A stretch of 34,807 bases of DNA from an uncultured Bacteroidia bacterium (GTDB lineage: Bacteria > Bacteroidota > Bacteroidia > J057 > CALLMJ01), in NCBI GenBank assembly GCA_938005475.1, contig CALLNY010000086.1, forward strand, positions 1 through 34,807, read 5' to 3'. Below the pieces are notes generated by a model. That model saw nothing but the letters and a program-made list of their open reading frames with translations. It ran no database searches and was not told where the DNA came from. Positions within the stretch are counted from its first letter, which is position 1, and each line of letters opens with the position of its first letter. A program made the translations under genes and the position numbers. Shown in pieces: positions 32,895-34,807 of this stretch.

Positions 32895-33142
32895 TAGGAA
32901 TCAGGGAGGTCTTTTTTATTTGAATAATCTGTGCAAATATATGCCCAAGGCGTCAAAGCTAAAAGTCCAAAAGAAATAACCGGGATACAAATAATTAACA
33001 AAACCTTCTGTAAATCCCAAATATTTCTCAAAACAAAACCAGAATCTATTAGGTCTATTAGTTGTAATGTAGTGATTAATACAACTGAAAAAGATAAACC
33101 ATAAATAGTACCTTTTTTGAATTTTATTATATATCTTTGCAT
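32894..33142 (-). CDS. small two-pass membrane protein, candidate immunity protein
   Basis: The 82-residue protein has a basic start (MQRYIIKFKKG), a first membrane segment (YGLSFSVVLITTLQLIDL), and a second (VLLIICIPVISFGLLALTPW) with a charged C-terminus. It has no similarity that I can see to the other two small membrane proteins here. It follows the 109-residue membrane gene by 22 bases. Its stop codon sits at the breakpoint of the truncated third copy, so it may be the partner of a toxin-like gene now lost or rearranged. Immunity function is inferred from context only. Confidence 0.7.
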   Translation of the reverse strand: MQRYIIKFKKGTIYGLSFSVVLITTLQLIDLIDSGFVLRNIWDLQKVLLIICIPVISFGLLALTPWAYICTDYSNKKDLPDS

Positions 33143-33164
33143 AATTGAAAGTGAATTACACGCA

Positions 33165-33494
33165 TTATTTGCGTCTCTCTTTTAAAAAAACAAGGATTTT
33201 ATCCATATCATTTTCGTAGATTATATAGAGAATAAATCCACCTATAACATAAAAAGCCCATAAACTAAAATCAATTTCTGTTAAAAATGAGCAACAAATA
33301 GTAACAACTGCGAAAATCAGGTAGAAAATGTAATAAGCTTTTTTATTAAGCCATTTATAATATTGTAGAGAAAGTAAAAAGATTCCTAATACAGTCCATA
33401 TAACTTTGAAATATATGCTTAAAGTAGTATTTGTCAAATTATAGATAGCACTACCCCAGAATACTGCAAATATTAAAATATTAAAATATCTCAT
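33165..33494 (-). CDS. four-pass membrane protein, candidate immunity protein of copy B
   Basis: The 109-residue protein is almost wholly hydrophobic, with four likely membrane helices (around FNILIFAVFWGSAIYNL, YFKVIWTVLGIFLLSL, AYYIFYLIFAVVTICCSFL and SLWAFYVIGGFILYIIY) and a basic end (LKERRK). It starts 5 bases after the stop of copy B, the same place as the 93-residue membrane protein after copy A, but the two sequences differ. Small multi-pass proteins next to bacteriocin genes commonly give self-protection; I infer this here from position. Confidence 0.75.
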   Translation of the reverse strand: MRYFNILIFAVFWGSAIYNLTNTTLSIYFKVIWTVLGIFLLSLQYYKWLNKKAYYIFYLIFAVVTICCSFLTEIDFSLWAFYVIGGFILYIIYENDMDKILVFLKERRK

Positions 33495-33499
33495 ATATT

Positions 33500-34030
33500 T
33501 TATTTAATTAACATTTTTCCAATTTTTACCGCTAATCCACAAGAACCAGATATCGCGCCTCCTAACGCAGCCCATCCACAACCACTCCAAGTCCAATCCG
33601 AACCTGTTACTAATGAACCTACCGTATACCATACTGCTCCAACAACAGCCCCACCTACATCAGGATTTGCGGTTTCTCTTACGTCAAAATTAGGATTATG
33701 TCCACCCATAATTCCCCACCACGCATCATTTGTATCTTTCCATACCATTGTCCAGTACGCATAACTATGCCTTGCTACGCTTGCACTCATAAGTAAAATG
33801 ACTTTTTCTTCTGCGTTTAATTGGGTATCATTAAGGATTTGGGTTTCTATGGCTCTTACACCATCTTTGCAAATTTCTACTTTTATAGGACAAGGTCCGA
33901 TAGTAGTAGAAGGTACAACAGCTTGGGTTGTACTCGGCATAGCATTTATAATGTTTTGTAGATAATTATACGCAAGTGGTGTCATTTGGGTTGCAAGATT
34001 GGGAAAATTATTGATAATTTCTTGGTTCAT
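33500..34030 (-). CDS. array gene copy B: constant head plus Gly/Ala-rich variable tail, toxin-like
   Basis: The 176-residue protein has no signal peptide. Residues 1-105 are the constant head, including PSTTIGPCPIKVEIC, NDTQLNAEEKVILL, SASVARHSYAYWTMVWKDT and the WW pair at 104-105. Residues 106-176 are the variable tail: GIMGGHNPNFDVRET, DVGGAVVGAVWYTVGSLVTG, WAALGGAISGSCGLAVKIG. The tail has glycine spacing (GGAVVGA, GGAISG) like membrane-inserting glycine-zipper helices and class II bacteriocins. A Gly-Gly pair follows WW by 4 residues. Head bases are 99% identical to copy A. A membrane-protein gene starts 5 bases after the stop. Toxic activity is inference. Confidence 0.85.
   Translation of the reverse strand: MNQEIINNFPNLATQMTPLAYNYLQNIINAMPSTTQAVVPSTTIGPCPIKVEICKDGVRAIETQILNDTQLNAEEKVILLMSASVARHSYAYWTMVWKDTNDAWWGIMGGHNPNFDVRETANPDVGGAVVGAVWYTVGSLVTGSDWTWSGCGWAALGGAISGSCGLAVKIGKMLIK
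33716..33960 (-). repeat. constant block of the array, copy B
   Basis: Of 245 bases aligned to 34563-34807, only 3 differ (33776, 33876, 33915); one is silent, and the others change Glu/Gly and Val/Ala. The similarity ends exactly after the WW codons at 33716 and continues out of the window on the other side in copy A. Confidence 0.92.
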
Positions 34031-34057
34031 GGCGTTTTAATAAATTATAAATAATGA

Positions 34058-34086
34058 ACCATTCCATCTAATTTAAATGGAATGGT
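34058..34086 (-). terminator. stem-loop between cassettes A and B
   Basis: ACCATTCCAT (34058-34067) and ATGGAATGGT (34077-34086) form a perfect 10-bp stem with a 9-base loop. On the minus strand it follows the 93-residue gene by 10 bases and is followed by TCATTATTTATAA, moderately T-rich. It probably ends cassette A, so cassette B should have its own promoter, though I see no consensus one. Confidence 0.6.
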
Positions 34087-34096
34087 ATTAAGATGA

Positions 34097-34378
34097 TTAA
34101 GATTGAATTTTTTTAGCAATTAAATTAAGTAATCTAAAAATTAAAGCTGTAAAAAATGCTGAAATAAGCAGTAATGACAAATGCCTAAAATTTAAGTTTA
34201 AATACTCTTCAGTTTCCGTTAAAAGTCCATAAATATAAAAAGCAAAAGAAATACAAGCAAAGAAAATAACAAACTGCACAAAGAAATTAGTATTTTTAAA
34301 ATATTCTCTGTAATCTTTAACTAATGAAGCAAACATTTTAAACATAAACTTACTATATTTTTTAAGATTTTTAAGCAT
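34097..34378 (-). CDS. two-pass membrane protein, candidate immunity protein of copy A
   Basis: The 93-residue protein has a basic amphipathic start (MLKNLKKYSKFMFKMF), then two membrane helices (FFVQFVIFFACISFAFYIYG and LSLLLISAFFTALIFRLL) and a basic end (AKKIQS). It begins 7 bases after the stop of copy A. Its sequence differs from the 109- and 82-residue membrane proteins although it takes the same place, as expected for immunity proteins matched to different toxin tails. Function is inferred from context. Confidence 0.75.
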   Translation of the reverse strand: MLKNLKKYSKFMFKMFASLVKDYREYFKNTNFFVQFVIFFACISFAFYIYGLLTETEEYLNLNFRHLSLLLISAFFTALIFRLLNLIAKKIQS

Positions 34379-34385
34379 TATTACA

Positions 34386-34807
34386 TTATCGGTAAGCTTC
34401 CCAAACTTGAAACGCTAACTCTCCAATAGATGTACCTAAATAACCACCTATTGCACCTATTGGATTAAAGCCACTCCCAAAGAAACCACCTACTGCACCA
34501 ATAACATCAGCACGCCAAACAGGGTAAGGGTCTTTATTTCCCTTATATCCACCTGCTTCATTCCACCACGCATCATTTGTATCTTTCCATACCATTGTCC
34601 AGTACGCATAACTATGCCTTGCAACGCTTGCACTCATAAGTAAAATGACTTTTTCTTCTGCGTTTAATTGGGTATCATTAAGGATTTGGGTTTCTATGGC
34701 TCTTACACCATCTTTGCAAATTCCTACTTTTATAGGACAAGGTCCGATAGTAGTAGAAGGTGCAACAGCTTGGGTTGTACTCGGCATAGCATTTATAATG
34801 TTTTGTA
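34386..34807 (-). CDS. array gene copy A (5' partial): constant head plus its own Gly-rich variable tail
   Basis: The frame runs off the right edge, with QNIINAMPSTTQ as the first visible residues, equal to copy B from residue 25. The visible head is almost identical to copy B (Val/Ala and Glu/Gly changes). After WW the tail is unrelated at base level: NEAGGYKGNKDPYPVWR, then ADVIGAVGGFFGSGFNPIGA, IGGYLGTSIGELAFQVWEA. It again has Gly-Gly 4 residues after WW and zipper-like glycines. An ATG at 34787 is inside the constant head and is not the start. A membrane-protein gene follows 7 bases later. Confidence 0.85.
   Translation of the reverse strand, partial: QNIINAMPSTTQAVAPSTTIGPCPIKVGICKDGVRAIETQILNDTQLNAEEKVILLMSASVARHSYAYWTMVWKDTNDAWWNEAGGYKGNKDPYPVWRADVIGAVGGFFGSGFNPIGAIGGYLGTSIGELAFQVWEAYR
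34563..34807 (-). repeat. constant block of the array, copy A
   Basis: The 245 visible bases match 33716-33960 at 242 positions. The block runs to the right edge, so its full length is unknown; copy B suggests that the coding part alone would extend another 70 bases. Confidence 0.92.

Noticed and set aside
33165-33494. The 109-residue membrane protein as a holin and copy B as a phage protein
   Set aside because: No lysin, capsid or tail genes are visible, and the repeated head plus different partner does not fit a phage lysis cassette.
1-34807. CRISPR array, tRNA, rRNA or insertion sequence
   Set aside because: No regularly spaced repeats, cloverleaf-like sequence, rRNA-like block or transposase frame was seen. 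The only long repeats are the coding heads of the array genes.

Overview
The window looks like chromosomal DNA of a low-GC Bacteroidota bacterium, probably Cytophagia- or Flavobacteriia-like. I cannot name a genus from the sequence. The support is: promoters of the TTTG-N19/20-TAnnTTTG type, general lack of Shine-Dalgarno sites, a glycine-rich secreted protein with a type IX secretion (Por) C-terminal sorting domain, many short lipoproteins with Bacteroidota-style lipoboxes, DUF4270, DUF2141 and DUF1599 families, and a sirtuin of the cysteine-poor Bacteroidota type. No rRNA, tRNA, CRISPR array or insertion sequence was seen.

Layout. 1-970: 3' end of a surface or tail-fibre-like gene and a small secreted protein, closed by a terminator. 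1021-3938 (minus): an M1 aminopeptidase lipoprotein and a tiny frameshifted secreted-protein gene with its own terminator. 4009-5159 (plus): rlmN and a possible 23-residue basic peptide. 5340-8098 (minus): an rseP-Nudix-sirtuin operon from one near-consensus promoter. 8358-10085 (plus): a cytoplasmic-type LysM protein, a membrane-anchored protein with a possible nuclease-toxin domain, and two unknown exported or membrane proteins. 10099-20138 (plus): mostly housekeeping genes (hot-dog thioesterase, BrkB/YihY, murF, riboflavin synthase, glmS) mixed with unknown lipoproteins, an FHA protein and DUF4270.

20201-23562 (minus): an ECF sigma factor, a variant anti-sigma factor and a D-2-hydroxyacid dehydrogenase, then an ArsR regulator and a di-heme cytochrome c peroxidase. 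The arsR promoter lies inside a palindrome that is a strong autoregulatory operator candidate. 23713-32495 (plus): SRPBCC protein, type IX cargo, MCE protein, DUF1599 protein, a helical unknown, gpmI, small unknowns and an outer-membrane beta-barrel.

32596-34807 (minus): the least ordinary region. It is an array of paralogues sharing an almost identical 5' part (242 of 245 visible bases between two copies) but having unrelated Gly/Ala-rich hydrophobic C-termini. Each intact copy is followed within 5-7 bases by a different small multi-pass membrane protein. A third copy is 5'-truncated at a sharp homology breakpoint and carries an in-frame stop. This is the layout of a bacteriocin-like or polymorphic-toxin cassette array (constant head, swappable membrane-active tail, cognate membrane immunity protein). 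The toxin and immunity roles are inference; the sequence architecture is directly visible. The array continues beyond the right edge.
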